A DNA stretch of 30,884 bases from Entomortierella parvispora (GCA_963573315.1 CAUYJH010000075.1:1-30884), one strand, 5' to 3'. Shown: positions 1-11,503, counted from the stretch's first letter. The notes: generated from the letters alone by a model not told the origin. Numbers and translations: made by a program.

Positions 1-1130
1 ACCGCGGCCGCGCGGATAGCGGGATCCTGCAAAGGTTTCACAAGGACATCGCTAAGTTCGTTCCTCCAGGCGATACGTCCCTGGATTCCGAGCGGGTCTT
101 GGTTGATGCCAATGATCTCCTTGTTGGTGAGGTAAGCGATCTGATCAAATTTCAGGTCCTTGACATTCGTGCTCAGGATCAGAGGGGAGGCCATGATGGT
201 CCAGAGTGCAAACTGAGATTTCTGTTCCTCGATCGTCAAGCCCACATCGTCTCCCGTGATGATAAAATCAGGGTCGTTCCAATTGCCTGGTCGCTGAAAG
301 CGCGCCAACCGAATATTGAACCGGTAATTGGTCATCACGCTCGGCCAACGACTCTTGCCATCTTTTTTGTAAACCGCGATATCCGTCGAGTGTCGCCAAA
401 GCTGTCCATATTGACCAATCCAAGTCATGACCTTGTACCAATCTCTTCCCACTCGATCACCCGTACCGGCAGAGAGTCCTGCAAAATAAGCCGGTGCGGA
501 TTCGGAATAGACCATGGGCCGGACCTGGGATCGAATCGCCTCTCCAAATCCCTCGTACAGCTGTCGGAATGTCGGTTCTAATGTCTCGCTGTCTGGCAAG
601 GATTCATTCCTGTTGACATAACAACCGTCCAATTTGATATAATCAACTTCCCAAGATGCAAACTGTGCAATGTCTCGTTGGTAATGACCTTGACTGCCTG
701 GGTACCCACCACAGGTCTTGTAGCCGGCATCTTGGTAGATGCCAAATTTGAACCCGCGTTGATGGATATATTGCCCTAGCCAGCCCATTCCTTGAGGGAA
801 CAAGGTCGTGTTGACTATCAGAGCCTTGGTTACGGGGTCTCGGTCCATGGTCATCCAACAATCGTCCACCGTGATTGTATTATATCCGGCAGCCAGGAGA
901 CCATGGGCGACCATCCAATCCGCTGTATCCGTAAACAACTTCTGGTCCAGGTTGCACTCATACCGGGCCCAATTGTTGAACCCCATAGGGGGTGTGGGTG
1001 CAAGAAGTTGAGTCGAAGGTATGATCATATGCGTGGAAAGACCAAGCTCAGGGGGAGGTAAGTTGGGAAAAACTGCTGACTGTCGAATTGCTTGCCAGAG
1101 AAGCAAGATGTGCGATAGTGGAGACCTCAT
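1..1130 (-). CDS. GH27 alpha-galactosidase, secreted, 3' end missing (runs off the left edge)
   Basis: About 376 uninterrupted codons read from an ATG at 1130 toward position 1; the C-terminus lies outside the window. The protein starts MRSPLSHILLLWQAIRQ, a plausible secretion signal, then reaches the GH27 opening PTPPMGFNNWARYECNLD near residue 45. The nucleophile motif YIKLDGCY places the nucleophile at Asp168. LWRHSTDI supplies the expected acid/base at Asp250, and GNWNDPDF follows. GH27 enzymes release terminal alpha-linked galactose (or N-acetylgalactosamine) from oligosaccharides and galactomannans, usually outside the cell in fungi. The gene has no intron in the visible part. It is divergent from PRO2 across about 1.2 kb. 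Substrate choice between galactose and GalNAc cannot be settled here. Family assignment is firm; the precise start is likely but unproven. Confidence 0.9.
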   Translation of the reverse strand, partial: MRSPLSHILLLWQAIRQSAVFPNLPPPELGLSTHMIIPSTQLLAPTPPMGFNNWARYECNLDQKLFTDTADWMVAHGLLAAGYNTITVDDCWMTMDRDPVTKALIVNTTLFPQGMGWLGQYIHQRGFKFGIYQDAGYKTCGGYPGSQGHYQRDIAQFASWEVDYIKLDGCYVNRNESLPDSETLEPTFRQLYEGFGEAIRSQVRPMVYSESAPAYFAGLSAGTGDRVGRDWYKVMTWIGQYGQLWRHSTDIAVYKKDGKSRWPSVMTNYRFNIRLARFQRPGNWNDPDFIITGDDVGLTIEEQKSQFALWTIMASPLILSTNVKDLKFDQIAYLTNKEIIGINQDPLGIQGRIAWRNELSDVLVKPLQDPAIRAAA

Positions 1131-2334
1131 GTCGAGTCCTCTTCCTCAAAAAAATAAGAGAGCAAAAGCAACCTCCGTTTTGTTGGTGAATGATCGACAC
1201 GACCTTGAACTACTTCAGGTCTCTATGTGTGTATATGTATGGATGTTGGGGTCAAGGAGACAGCGCGACTGGAATGCAGGATGCCGTGCCGGAAACGTGT
1301 AAAAATAACGATAGGAGAGAGAGGGAGAGGGAGAGAAAGGGATGTAAAAGGAAGGAGCAGGGAAAACAGAAAAGAGAGAGGGAGAAAAGAGAGGGAAAAA
1401 AGAGAAGTGGACGATGGAAGTAAGCTGACAGTAGGGAGAAAGGAGATGAACTACTGGAGATCCCCTTGAGATTCGAGGAGGTGTGTTATTTGTCAATTGT
1501 CGTCAACACACACGCACGACAAGGAGACAGTAGGTGAGATTTGGGATAAAACCGCAGGCTAGTGTGGGAACTGGAGCTGGGCGTTGGGAAGTCGATCCTT
1601 TGGACTGATTCTGTTCTGTCAGTGTAAGCAACAGGGAGAACGGGGGAGATGGGCGTGGGTAAAGAGCAGCTGGGAGTGCTTTGGTCGCTTTCTGGCGTGG
1701 TCTGTGTGTTTGTGTTTTTGAAGGGACGAGTTTCTACCAAAAAGTGGCGTAACAGTGGTTGTTGCCGTTATTGTTGGGGTGCAAGGAGAAGACGGGAGAA
1801 GAAAAGGAGACAAAAAAAAAGGTGGCCGTTGAAGTGACGCGTGCGGCGGTGGTTCTTCGTCCAGGGCAGGTGCAGATGAGACGCGAATGCGCGAATATGA
1901 AAGGGAGTTTGAGGTTGTTTGAGTGACAGAGGAGCAGCATCAGGATCATTGTCATCAAAGAGCCTTGGGAAACATTCCAGCGCAGGATGCACCCAAGCCT
2001 ACGAGAGTGGCATGGGGCGACAGGTCTTGTTGGTAGCAAGAAGAGAGAAGGAAGTGGGGAGAGCAAAGAAGGCACGTGACCTTTTTTTTTCTGCTCTTTC
2101 CGTCCGTGTGAGTCAGTTCGACCAGATCATTTCACCCTTCTGCGGATTTCGATCTCGGACCTCGTCCTCTGTTCCTGCGTGTGTTTACCACCTTTCTTTT
2201 TCCTCTTCTCTGCATCTCCCTTCTTCCTCTCATTCCTTCTTCTCATTCACCTTCTTCCTTTCCCCTCTTTCTCTCTTCTTGCTTTTCTTTTCTTTTCTTT
2301 TCTTTGTTCCTTCCTGACACCCAGACACATCATC
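1131..2334. promoter_or_regulatory. Divergent intergenic region between alpha-galactosidase and PRO2
   Basis: No gene is supported here. The stretch 1311-1405 is almost pure purine (GA-rich) on the plus strand, that is, a CT tract for the minus-strand alpha-galactosidase. From about 2190 to 2310 the plus strand is strongly pyrimidine-rich with TTTTC repeats directly before the PRO2 ATG, a layout common in fungal promoters and 5' leaders. A CACGTGAC element lies at 2073-2080. Several open frames overlap one another here on both strands; they are compositional and look non-coding. Confidence 0.5.
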
Positions 2335-3870
2335 ATGGACGCTATCACCCAAATCGCGTTCAACGCCCGCCAGGCCGCCAACATCCTCCAGACCATCACC
2401 ACCGCCCAGAAATCAAAAGCCCTGAACCTCATCCACTCCAAGCTCGCCTCTGCCAAACCCGATATTCTCCTCGCCAACAAGACCGATAAAGATCTCGCAC
2501 TTGAGCAAGTCCAAGCCGGCAAACTTTCTTCTTCTCTCTATAAACGCCTGGATCTGGAAGGACCTGGCAAATTCGAGACCATGCTCCAAGGAATCCTGGA
2601 CATTGATCTATTGGAAGACCCTGCAGGAAAAGTCCAAGCGGCGACCAAACTTGACAACGGATTGGAATTGTACAGGGTCAGTTGCCCCGTCGGGGTATTA
2701 TTGGTCATCTTTGAGGCGAGACCCGAGGTCGTGGTCAACATTGCAGCCTTGGCGATTAAATCTGGAAATGCCGCCATCTTGAAGGGAGGCAAGGAAAGCT
2801 TTCACACTTGTTCTGCCATCTCCAAGGCTATCCGGGAAGCATTGGAAGATGCAGTTTTGGAGGAAGAGGCAGAGGCAAAGGAAGGCACAAAGGCGATTCA
2901 ACTGCAGGATGCTGTGCAGATTGTGGAATCCAGACAGGATATCGACGGCTTGTTAAAACAGGACAAGTATATCGACTTGGTCATTCCCAGAGGAAGCAAC
3001 GCTCTTGTCAAGTATATTCAATGGAACACCAGGTATGAGAGACTGAAAGGGAGGAGTAGGGAGTCGAGGGATCTCTTCCAACAAAGAGAACAATTTCATT
3101 AACTCATGACTGATTGTTCTCTTATTAGAATCCCTGTGCTTGGACATGCGGATGGACTCTGCTCGACCTACGTGGCTGCCTCTGCAAAACTGGATTTGGC
3201 CAAAAAGGTTGTAGTCGATGCCAAGACCACATATCCTGCTGCTTGCAACTCGACCGAGACCCTCCTTGTACACAGCTCCCATCTCGACACGGATTTCTTT
3301 CAGCAGTTAGCCCAAGTCCTGGTCGTGGAACACAAAGTCACTCTCAAATGTGATGCTCGTTCATTGGAGAACCTGACCCAGTCCTCATTCTTCAAGGATC
3401 ACTCGGACAAGATCCAGGCCAGCAATGATGAAGACTATGATACCGAATTCCTGGAACTCACTTTGGCTGTCAAGACTGTGGATTCTGTGGAGGAAGCTAT
3501 GTCTCATATCAATGAACACGGAAGCAAACATACAGACGCTATTCTGACAGAGTCAGAGCAGGAGGCTAAGCAATTCATGGCCGGCGTAGATGCAGCAGGG
3601 GTTTATTGGAACGCCAGTACTCGGTTTGCAGATGGTTTCCGTTATGGATTCGGAGCCGAAGTCGGTGTCAGTACCAACAAGACACATGCCCGCGGACCTG
3701 TTGGATTGGAGGGCTTGGTCATTTACAAGTATCAGCTTCATGGAAACGGACACGCCTCCGCTGACTATGGTGCCGGAGAGGGAAAGAGGCCTTATTTGCA
3801 CGAAAGGATTGCTGTCCGGGAAAAGGAGACCCTTGGAGAGTTGTCGCGTAAGCGTCAGCGTTTGGATTAA
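2335..3870 (+). CDS. PRO2: Gamma-glutamyl phosphate reductase (proline biosynthesis)
   Basis: Two exons, 2335-3032 and 3129-3870, joined across a 96-nt intron with GTATGAG donor and TTAG acceptor, give 479 residues (the yeast protein has 456). The enzyme reduces gamma-glutamyl phosphate with NADPH to glutamate semialdehyde, the second step of proline synthesis. It belongs to the aldehyde dehydrogenase fold. Diagnostic segments are VGVLLVIFEARPEV, AAILKGGKE and VIPRGSNALVKYIQ; HADGLC carries the active-site cysteine, Cys244, just after the splice junction. ASTRFADGFRYGFGAEVG and GPVGLEGL complete the family pattern. The start was set at MDAITQIAFNARQ because the open frame upstream is only the pyrimidine-rich leader read as Phe/Leu/Ser. 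The C-terminus ends in a basic SRKRQRLD tail of unknown meaning. It converges on the formin gene, about 260 bp away. Confidence 0.95.
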
Positions 3871-4130
3871 AAAGTAACCTCCCCTCTAAAGTGAGTCTTT
3901 ACACAAAGACTGTTGCAGAGTTTTGCAAAGTGGCCAGAGGGATTTTATTAGTGTATGGTACAAGCGGACAAAGGTGGGAGGGTGTGAATACAACATGATT
4001 GAATGAAGGGGTAAAAGAAAGAAAGAAAAGTACACGAGGAAGAGAAAAAAAAATGAAAAAGAAATTCAAGGGAAAAGAAAGCAAGAAGAAAGAGTGAGAA
4101 ATGTACCCTTCCACAGAGTTAACCGCTCCT

Positions 4131-7100
4131 TTAAGGTAGCTTGGAGAAAGAAGATAGGTATGGGGCGGGTGACCTTGTTGAAGACGGAGTGCTGGGCGCA
4201 GTGGAACCATTGCCATCAGTCAGAGCTGGAGTCGGTGTCCTCCTGAACGCGGATCCTCTTGGGGTAGGCGAGGAAGCCGCCATTCGTTTTGCCATGGCCG
4301 CCTGTCGTTTCTCACGGATCAAAATATCTTCGTTCTGGAGATGAGCTTCTCGAAAGTGTCGGAAAAACTCGTGCAGGACTGCAAAGATCTCCTCTGGGGG
4401 CTTACGAGGACCCGCAGTCATGTTGGACACCATCTGCTGCTGCTGCACTTGCAAGTTCGCTGCTGTTTCCTCGGTTGTGTCACTGCCGTTCTGGATGCCT
4501 CTGTTGCTATTGAGTCCGGTGCAAGGAAGGGAGTCTCCAACAGACTTCTCGCCAAAGTAGCTGGCCGTAGATCGCCAGCTCTTATCCAAAGCAGAGACCA
4601 AATCCACAACATGATCGTACCGAGTCTGGGCTTCCTCCAAGAATTTCTCCAGTTTGCGCACAACACGTCTGGCCGCTATCAGCTCCTCACTTTCCATGTT
4701 GTCAGACATATCTCTATCGACTTCATCCTCAGTCTCGCCCTCGCCGTCTTCAAGATTTGTAGCAGACAGACTCTTTGCCGCTTGCATCGATTCCTTCAGT
4801 GTATCTAGTTTCGCCTCCAGTCTCGATCGGAAGTCTGAGAGCTTTTGGATCGCCTTTTGGTGCTCCAAGACTTGGTCCAGAATCTCCTTAGTTCGGTATT
4901 GCTCTAGCCTGGCCAAGAACCCAAACTGTTCCGGTAGGTTCAGTAGCTCTGGGTTATTGCTTGCCACCATGGTCGCCAGGTAATGCATCAAGTTAGATTT
5001 GTTGTCAAGACTGCGGACATCTCGGAGTTTCAAGAGACTGTGAAGACGGAATCCTGCTGCTCCTTGCGGTTGCGATGAGTGCAAATGACCCGCAGGGAAA
5101 TGAGGGGAGCTTGGGAATGATGTGGAACCGACTCGTTCTGCTGAACCAGGTGTCGATGTATGAGCTTTCGTCGCTCCAGGAAGAGAGCCTGGAGGAGGGG
5201 GTGGGGGGGGAGGAGGACCAGCTTGACTCCCTGGAAGTCGGACCGGTGGAGGAGGAGGGGGTGGAGGGATGACACCAGGGGTGAATTTCGGCGGTAATGG
5301 AGAAGGAGGAGGTGGAGCGCCTGATACATTTGCTGCCGTTCTTGGGGCTGAGTGAGCTGAATATTCTCGCGACAGATTCGGCATTGACTTTGCCGCCATT
5401 AGAGTTGATCGTATTGGCGCCTGGGGCTGCGGAGGCAGAGGGGTCTGTGGATGATGCCATGAGGATCTCTTGCGGCCATAAACAGTGTTGAGCAAGTTAC
5501 CAACCTTCAAAACGCCAAGAAAGAGTGTCTTGAGATTCTCGTTCATTCTCAGAGCATCGCATCCCTCAGTCAGTTCCTTGATCTGCGTCTCTGTCGACGA
5601 AAGGTCAGAATCGAATCGGAGCATGCAAATCGCCGCAAAGAGATAATCATCCATCCGGAGCGCGTCTTCGTCCGTGCTTGATAAACTGGTCAGCCCAAGT
5701 TTACCCGCCGACCTGGCCATCTGAAAGACCCCAGACCCAGCCTTCTTGTGAGCCACTAGGTTTTCAGGATCTGATGGCGGTGGCACTGACGGCGACGAAA
5801 AGATGGGCTTGCTCATCGCGTACATGAATCTCTCTGAGAGACCTAGTTTTTGGACTGCATCAGTCTCACTAGCTAGGAAATCAGCCTTGTTCTGGCGTTG
5901 ATGGACCTCTAGCATGGTGCGCTCCTTGTCCGTTGGCAAAAGAGGCTCCAATGTCAACAAGTCCTCCAATGAGAGGTGTTGCTGGTATACGATAGGCGTC
6001 TCTGATCGCGACGTGAACATGGTGGAATTAGTTTCCGCGGCTGACAGAGTAGGAGACGTTGGGCGGGAAGCAAAGAGCGGATGCGCCGAAAATGCAGAAA
6101 TGGAGGCAGAAAGTGGAGGCGACCGTAACGTCAGGCTCGAAAAGGAGGAGACAAGACTCGAAAGATCTGGTGTGGATTGGGACGCAGCCTCTTCCAGTCC
6201 CCGGGTCATTGTGGATATGGACGAGGACCTAGCAAATACCATTGAGGATCGCGCAGAGGACACAAGGGGTGGACCGCTAGGTCGTATAGCCATGGGCATT
6301 CTACTTAGAGAAACGAGGCTTCCAGCACTGGCATTCCTTCTATGGCCTGGTACATTGATATCGTTGCCCCGCTTCACTGGGTATGATGACGAGGCAAAGG
6401 GTGGACTTGAGGATGTTACCCGGTCTGAAAAGTTACCCTGAAAGACTGGTGGTGGGATTTGGGACACAAGATCAATGTCTAATGACAATATCATGGACCG
6501 GAGAGATTCGAACGATTCATATCGTTTCATCAATCGAGAGAGCCCAATAGACACATTTGTCGCCCTACGGACATCCAATAGGGTCACTTCTTTGGGTTTG
6601 ATCCTAGCATTTACCCATAGCCATTAGCTCAATGTCTTCAAGAATAACCGAATGACTCCCAGTGGAAAGTGAAATAACCTACTTCGCCTGCAAACTCGCT
6701 TCCTTGGCCTTCTGTCTCCTCTGCTCCTCCGCGGGGTCGATACAGAACAACTCTAAATATTGACATTACCACAATCGCAGAAAAGACATGATTGAGTGTG
6801 GCTGTTCTTTCGAGGTGTGGAACATGTCGTTCATATTAAGTAACAAGTAACATTGCAAAATGTACCTTCAAAACGTTGCACGTCCATTTCAATTGTGAAG
6901 GGTGCTGCTGATGGTCCTGATTCTTCCTGCGGTTCCGGTGGTGAAGCTCCTGGGATTGGAGCAAGGCCCTCTCTTGATCCCGGCCCGTCTTCATAAAACT
7001 CATCACCGTGTTCAGTAGCTCCCTCTTGTGGAGATACTCCTTCAGAGGTAGCTTTTGACACAACTTCGGCATAAGTAAGTCCTTCCTGGAGCGAGGCGTG

Positions 7101-9491
7101 TGGATGCTCTGAAGGTCTTGAATTAGGACTGTACTCCTCAGAGACTGATTCGATACTAGGCGGTTCAGCTGGTGAGTGGGGAGAGGATGACCCTGAAGCA
7201 GCTGAACCAAAGCGACGGTGATGGTGGTGACGGTGAGTATGATCATGAGTATGACGGTGGTCAATATCGAAGACCGTGTGTGTTATATCTCCGTGAGATA
7301 AAGCATCCCAACGCAGAACGTGTTTTGCCACGATGCTGCGAGTTGGCGTGGGTGGAAATGAGGCAGCGTAATTTGCAGCTCCCTCGGCATGGCCGGTCGT
7401 AGATATTTGAAGAGCTACTGTCAAGTCGGAGGTCCCTTTCTTGCTTCGCAAGTGCGTGGATGGAGGCGGTGGTGGCGGTGGAGGTGGGGGGATGGCAGAA
7501 CCTCCTCCAGGATTTGTCTGCGCTTTCACAAACGGGGGCGGTGGTGGAGGTGGTGGGATATCAGGTCCACCTCTAGACTTTGCTTCGGCCCTCACAAATG
7601 GAGGCGGTGGCGGTGGTGGAGGAATAACTGGCCCTCCACTCGACTTTGCTTCGGCCCTCACGAAAGGAGGTGGCGGTGGTGGTGGTGGTGGTGGTGGTGG
7701 AGGGATTCTCGAATCAACCGGGTGTACGGCATCTTTTACCAATACAGCAGGGATGGCTGACCTGGTCAACTTGAGCCCTGATCGCACGAACAGAGACTGA
7801 GGAATGTTTGAGACAGTCTGCAGCGCGCCTTTCTTGGAAGCAGGCAGTGTTGGGGGCAATGAGGGTTCTACAGGCTCGTCCGCAAGGTTCTCTTCGCTGG
7901 AATCTAATTCTGGCGATGCAGGGACATGGTCTCTCTTCGATTCTATCACAGACGGACCAAGGATTGGGGACACCTCGGGCGTAAACGTGTGTGGAAGAGG
8001 TACCGGAGATGCTAATGTTGAAGCCGACGATATTGATGGTAAAATGGGACCGGTGTGACCGAGCGACGATCGTTTGGATGTGGTCAATTGCGTCCGCATT
8101 GACCCCAAGGTCGCTGATGGTGGTGGTGACATGGGTAGGCCAGGGCGTGCGGCAGCGGAACTCAGAGTAGTATCAATCGTACCGGTGAACGACACTGTTG
8201 GAGTTGGTGCAGGCCGAGGGGTGCTGGGTGGCGTGTCCTTGACCGGAGCTGGATCTGCGGTGGGCGTGGTCTTTTTGGGTCTTGCAGAGTGACGTGGTGG
8301 CTTGCTGCTGTTGATACTGCCGTTGCTGTTAAGTTGATACGGATCTCTTTCCACGTGCTCCACCGCGTTCGCTTCTCCTGATGGTGTCGTCGCAATTTTC
8401 CCATGCTCGGTGCTGGATGTTGCAGCAAGAATCATCTGTGGTGGCATCGCTGCAACGATGTCCATCCCCGTTCTTCCTGCAAATACCCCACCCTGAGGTC
8501 GACTTGCATGATTGCTCTGTATACTGTTGGCGCTTTTTGGTGGCGATGATGCACAGGACGAGTCATAGGACGAGTACGAGCCCTCATCCCTGCCGCTCCT
8601 GTAACTTCCAATTTGCTCTGGAGTGTCCATTCCTGCCAACGCGAGCAGCCCCAGGGGTTTCTGGAACGCTTCCGCCTCGTCCTCTCCCTCGGCGCCGCTC
8701 CCTTTGCTTAGTCGCTTCCTCCTTCTCCTGTTCCTCTTCCGCTGGGTCGGTTTTGATGCAGTCGTGTCCGGGGAGAGAACTGGATTCGTGTACAGAACAA
8801 GCCCAGTTGGCGGTAGAGGCGTGTGCGGTGACAGTTCTGACTGAATAAATGTGTTTTTCTGGATTTTCATCCCGTTGATCCCATCCACCACCACTGAAGG
8901 CAAGCTTGACATTTGACTAGTAGGTTTCGGTAAGGGTGAGCCTGATCGGGAGGGAGCCAAGGAAGAGTAGCAGGACGAGGCTGGTGTGTGTGTGCGAGAA
9001 AGGGAGCTGGTGGAGTCCAGCGGGGACACGGTAATGGGCATGGAGAGGCTGTCGCGCGAGACCTTTCGAAAGACTCTTCCTCGGCGGATGGGCGCTGTGC
9101 TCGCAGAAGAGGAGTATGGCGCAGATGTCTGAGAGATCGTTGACTGGCAATCACTGTCACTGAGATTATCCGCCACAGTGGCATGGAAGCGCCGTTCAAA
9201 TAGGCGATGGTGATGATCCAGATCTGCCGTTGGTGTCGCGGTGGTTGGTATATCGTTACTGGAGTGCGCTGTAGAAAGAATGTGCGATGATATTACTGAA
9301 GGTGAAGTTGAGATAGAGAGTTGTTTGGGGGTGGTTGTGGCATGGTTTTTTTTTCTTTTCCTTCGTCTGCCTCTATTCGTGGGGACTGCCGAAGAAGAGA
9401 CATGTGGAGAGGAAGTGGTGGATACGGACCATGTGCCTTTCCTAGATTCTGGTCCCGCTGGCTGTCCTCGAATAGGATCACCATGCGACAT
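4131..9491 (-). CDS. Formin (FH1-FH2 actin nucleator) with inserts inside the FH2 domain
   Basis: Three coding exons on the minus strand, 9491-6866, 6752-6683 and 6603-4131 (introns 113 and 79 nt), sum to exactly 1722 codons plus stop. The short middle exon encodes the FH2 stretch ELFCIDPAEEQRRQKAKEAS and links two long open frames into one gene. Order: about 590 residues of Ser/Pro-rich disordered sequence with a basic patch; FH1 polyproline tracts near 595-680; FH2 beginning around LRWDALSHGDI (about 720), then TLLDVRRATNVSIGL (906 on), LFLGVLKVGNLLN (about 1260) and LLKLRDVRSLDNKSNLMHYL (about 1420), with a coiled segment and a basic tail. Formins nucleate and elongate linear actin filaments, FH1 delivering profilin-actin. 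No GTPase-binding/FH3 region is visible upstream. The start is uncertain: ATG 9491 is in frame with A at -3, but an upstream exon is possible. Confidence 0.88.
7465..7710 (-). repeat. FH1 tandem repeat coding four polyproline blocks in the formin
   Basis: On the minus strand four Pro runs of 8-13 residues are separated by near-identical linkers: FVRAEAKSSGGPVI, FVRAEAKSRGGPDI and FVKAQTNPGGGSAI. The unit is about 22 codons. On the plus strand it appears as GGTGGC-rich DNA, which creates long spurious Gly- or Trp-rich frames. In formins such runs bind profilin-actin. The near identity of the linkers suggests recent unit duplication. Confidence 0.85.
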
Positions 9492-9925
9492 TGTCCCTAG
9501 ATGTGGCCGCGCAGAGTCGATGGCTGCTGAAAATAAGAATGGTGCTGCGCTGTCGTCTGCCGCGCTATCAATTTCTGAGCCCTGCAAAGATATTCTGGTT
9601 CCCAGGAAGCAGATATGTTCCCGAACGAGCGAGATTAAGAAAGAAGAGCGTGCGAGAGCAAAAGAGAAAGAAGAGGAGGAGAATGAAAGGAGTGACAGAG
9701 CAGAAAAGCCAGTCAGTTTGAATGAAGGCTCCTATTCAACCAGATGTAATATCCTCGCGGTGCTGCTGACTTACAAAGGATCAGAGCTTGTGCCTTCGTT
9801 GGCGGTGGAGGTGATGATGGTGATGGTGTTCGAATCTCGGCCTGGTCGACTGTGGCGTCTTCGGCCATGGTTGGACATCAACAGGTCATCCAACTCTGTG
9901 GGTGGCTGCAGCTCTGTTTCCGCTG

Positions 9926-9952
9926 TGGCTGCTGCTGCTGCTGCTGCTGCTG
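9926..9952. repeat. GCT/CAG trinucleotide repeat (about 9 units)
   Basis: An uninterrupted run of GCT on the plus strand (CAG/GCA/AGC on the minus strand) upstream of the formin. On the minus strand it would code polyAla or polyGln in overlapping frames, but it most likely lies in the formin leader or promoter. Confidence 0.9.
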
Positions 9953-10033
9953 AACGGTGGACGCGCGGCAATGGAGAGTTCGTAGATAACTGGAGGTGGC
10001 AGTGAAAGGAGTTTGTTGATGTTGTTGAGAGCA

Positions 10034-10053
10034 GGGGGGGGGGGGGGGGGGGG
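10034..10053. repeat. Poly-G tract, 20 nt
   Basis: Twenty consecutive G on the plus strand (C on the minus strand) sit about 540 bp upstream of the chosen formin start. Such a run can form G-quadruplexes and is also a common place for sequencing length errors. Confidence 0.9.
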
Positions 10054-11503
10054 CAGACAAATTCAGTGGAAAAGGAACTGTAGCACAGGGCGATCAAAAA
10101 AAAAAACTAAGCGCACGGAAGAAGATAGACCGTGCACCCCGGACTGGACGCAAAAACAGCAGAAGAAGATAACAAAGATGTTCTGCTCCAGCTGCGCCAA
10201 GGAGGACAAACAACGAGAGTGCGGTGCAGGGTGTTTTCAGGCGAGGCTGGAGGCGGAGGGGGGGAAGTGCTGTAGAATGGTGTGGTGTGGAGTGGAGCGG
10301 AGTGGGAGCGGGAGTGAAAGTAGAGTGAGGTGGAGAGAAAGCGAAAGGGGGTACGTAGAAAGGGTGACTTCTGTTTGAGGGTCGCCGAACTGAGGAGAGG
10401 GCGATGGAAACGGGAGAGATGATGAAGGAAGAAAGGAGAGATGGAAACAAACCCAAGTGCGATGGGACATGGGGCCAATTGTCATGACATGGACAGCCAA
10501 GCGAAAACACTTTTTTTTCATTTCTCAGACGCAGATTGTCTCATGTCGCCTTTTTTTGTCTCTATTTCGCTCTGACTCGCACAAAACACATGTGAAATCG
10601 ATTTCGCCTTCTTTTCACAACCCAAGCCAACCCAATCCAACGCAGACAGACCATCGACCCATTGGTGATGATTGCTTCTGGAAGAGCTGGGATGGAAGAC
10701 ATGGCAGGATGGATGACACTGAACACCACCACCACAACAAACAGGCTGCTGTTGTGGCTCCAAGGGGCAGACGGATGAGGGATACTTTTGGACAGACAAA
10801 AGGAGAACACGGAGACGGCAGCGCTTGTTTAAAAATGAATCCTGTAATGTGTGTGCGTGTGGACTGCGGGGACTGGGTGGGATGGGATGCGACCTGGGAG
10901 GGATGGGACTCTGGTAGATTGCACGGGGCGGACAGAGAGAAGAAGGAGGCACGGCAGAGACGCACAACAGGCGGGAAAAGAGCAGGAGAGGAGGAGGGCT
11001 GGCAGCCACGCTGCCTTCGACCGTTATGAAACCCTGCGGGGAACAACCACGGCAACCATGGCTGCTTATAACTTGTCGTGCTCTCACTGCCTTACGCGAG
11101 AAGGGAGGAGGGGTCGTTCTCGCGTGTGCAGCGCGCTCTTTTCGGTTTTGGTGGCAAAGAAGAGCTCTCTCGTGAGGTTCCTTCTCTATTCTCGTCGAGT
11201 CAGGCAGCGTGCGAGCATTCTTCCGAGGAACGGAACGTGGCCACGGGCGTTGCAACATGGTGCACAGGGATGCCTTTTCGCTTTTTGCATGAACGCACTC
11301 TCCCCTTCCCCCCTCTCCTTGGAAGCTCTCGTTTCTCGTCAGCTTGTACTCGCGCACGTTTAGCCCGCCACTTTTTCCTTCAGATTCCCACCCCTACACA
11401 ACAAAACAGGAGGGGATAATTCTCAGAAAACTGTCGATTTCCTTCTTTTGCCCTCTTTGTTCCTTAGTACTCTTTTCATCTTTTTTTCTCTCACTCCTCT
11501 GCA

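Larger units (their letters stand above)
9492..11503. promoter_or_regulatory. Divergent intergenic region between formin and GST
   Basis: Overlapping open frames on both strands (for example 279 codons on the minus strand over 10518-11357) are low-complexity and match no family I recognise. A perfect donor GTAAGT lies on the minus strand at 9774-9769, with possible acceptors at 9583 or 9565, so a formin 5' exon or 5' UTR exon probably lies at about 9775-9880. Candidate ATGs there are at 9878 and at 9868 (good ACCATGG context). The 9878 frame joins the formin frame only through the acceptor at 9565. A CAG/GCT run and a 20-G run are listed separately. The GST start is preceded by a T/C-rich leader at about 11440-11500. 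Confidence 0.45.

Noticed and set aside
2179-2334. Longer PRO2 start at 2179
   Set aside because: The extra 52 residues are the T/C-rich leader read as Phe, Leu and Ser; family alignment starts at MDAITQ.
5055-5490. Treating the polyproline insert in the formin FH2 as an intron
   Set aside because: The segment is in frame, stop-free, rich in formin-like PPPP runs, and I see no good donor/acceptor pair at the FH2 boundaries. RNA evidence could overturn this.
7389-7800. Gly-rich and Trp/Arg-rich open frames on the plus strand
   Set aside because: They are shadows of the formin polyproline repeats (CCN codons read on the complementary strand).
10518-11357. 279-codon open frame on the minus strand
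   Set aside because: Low-complexity, Ser/Pro/Arg-rich, overlaps several other long frames on both strands, has no domain and no neighbour-like codon bias; it lies in the formin-GST promoter region.
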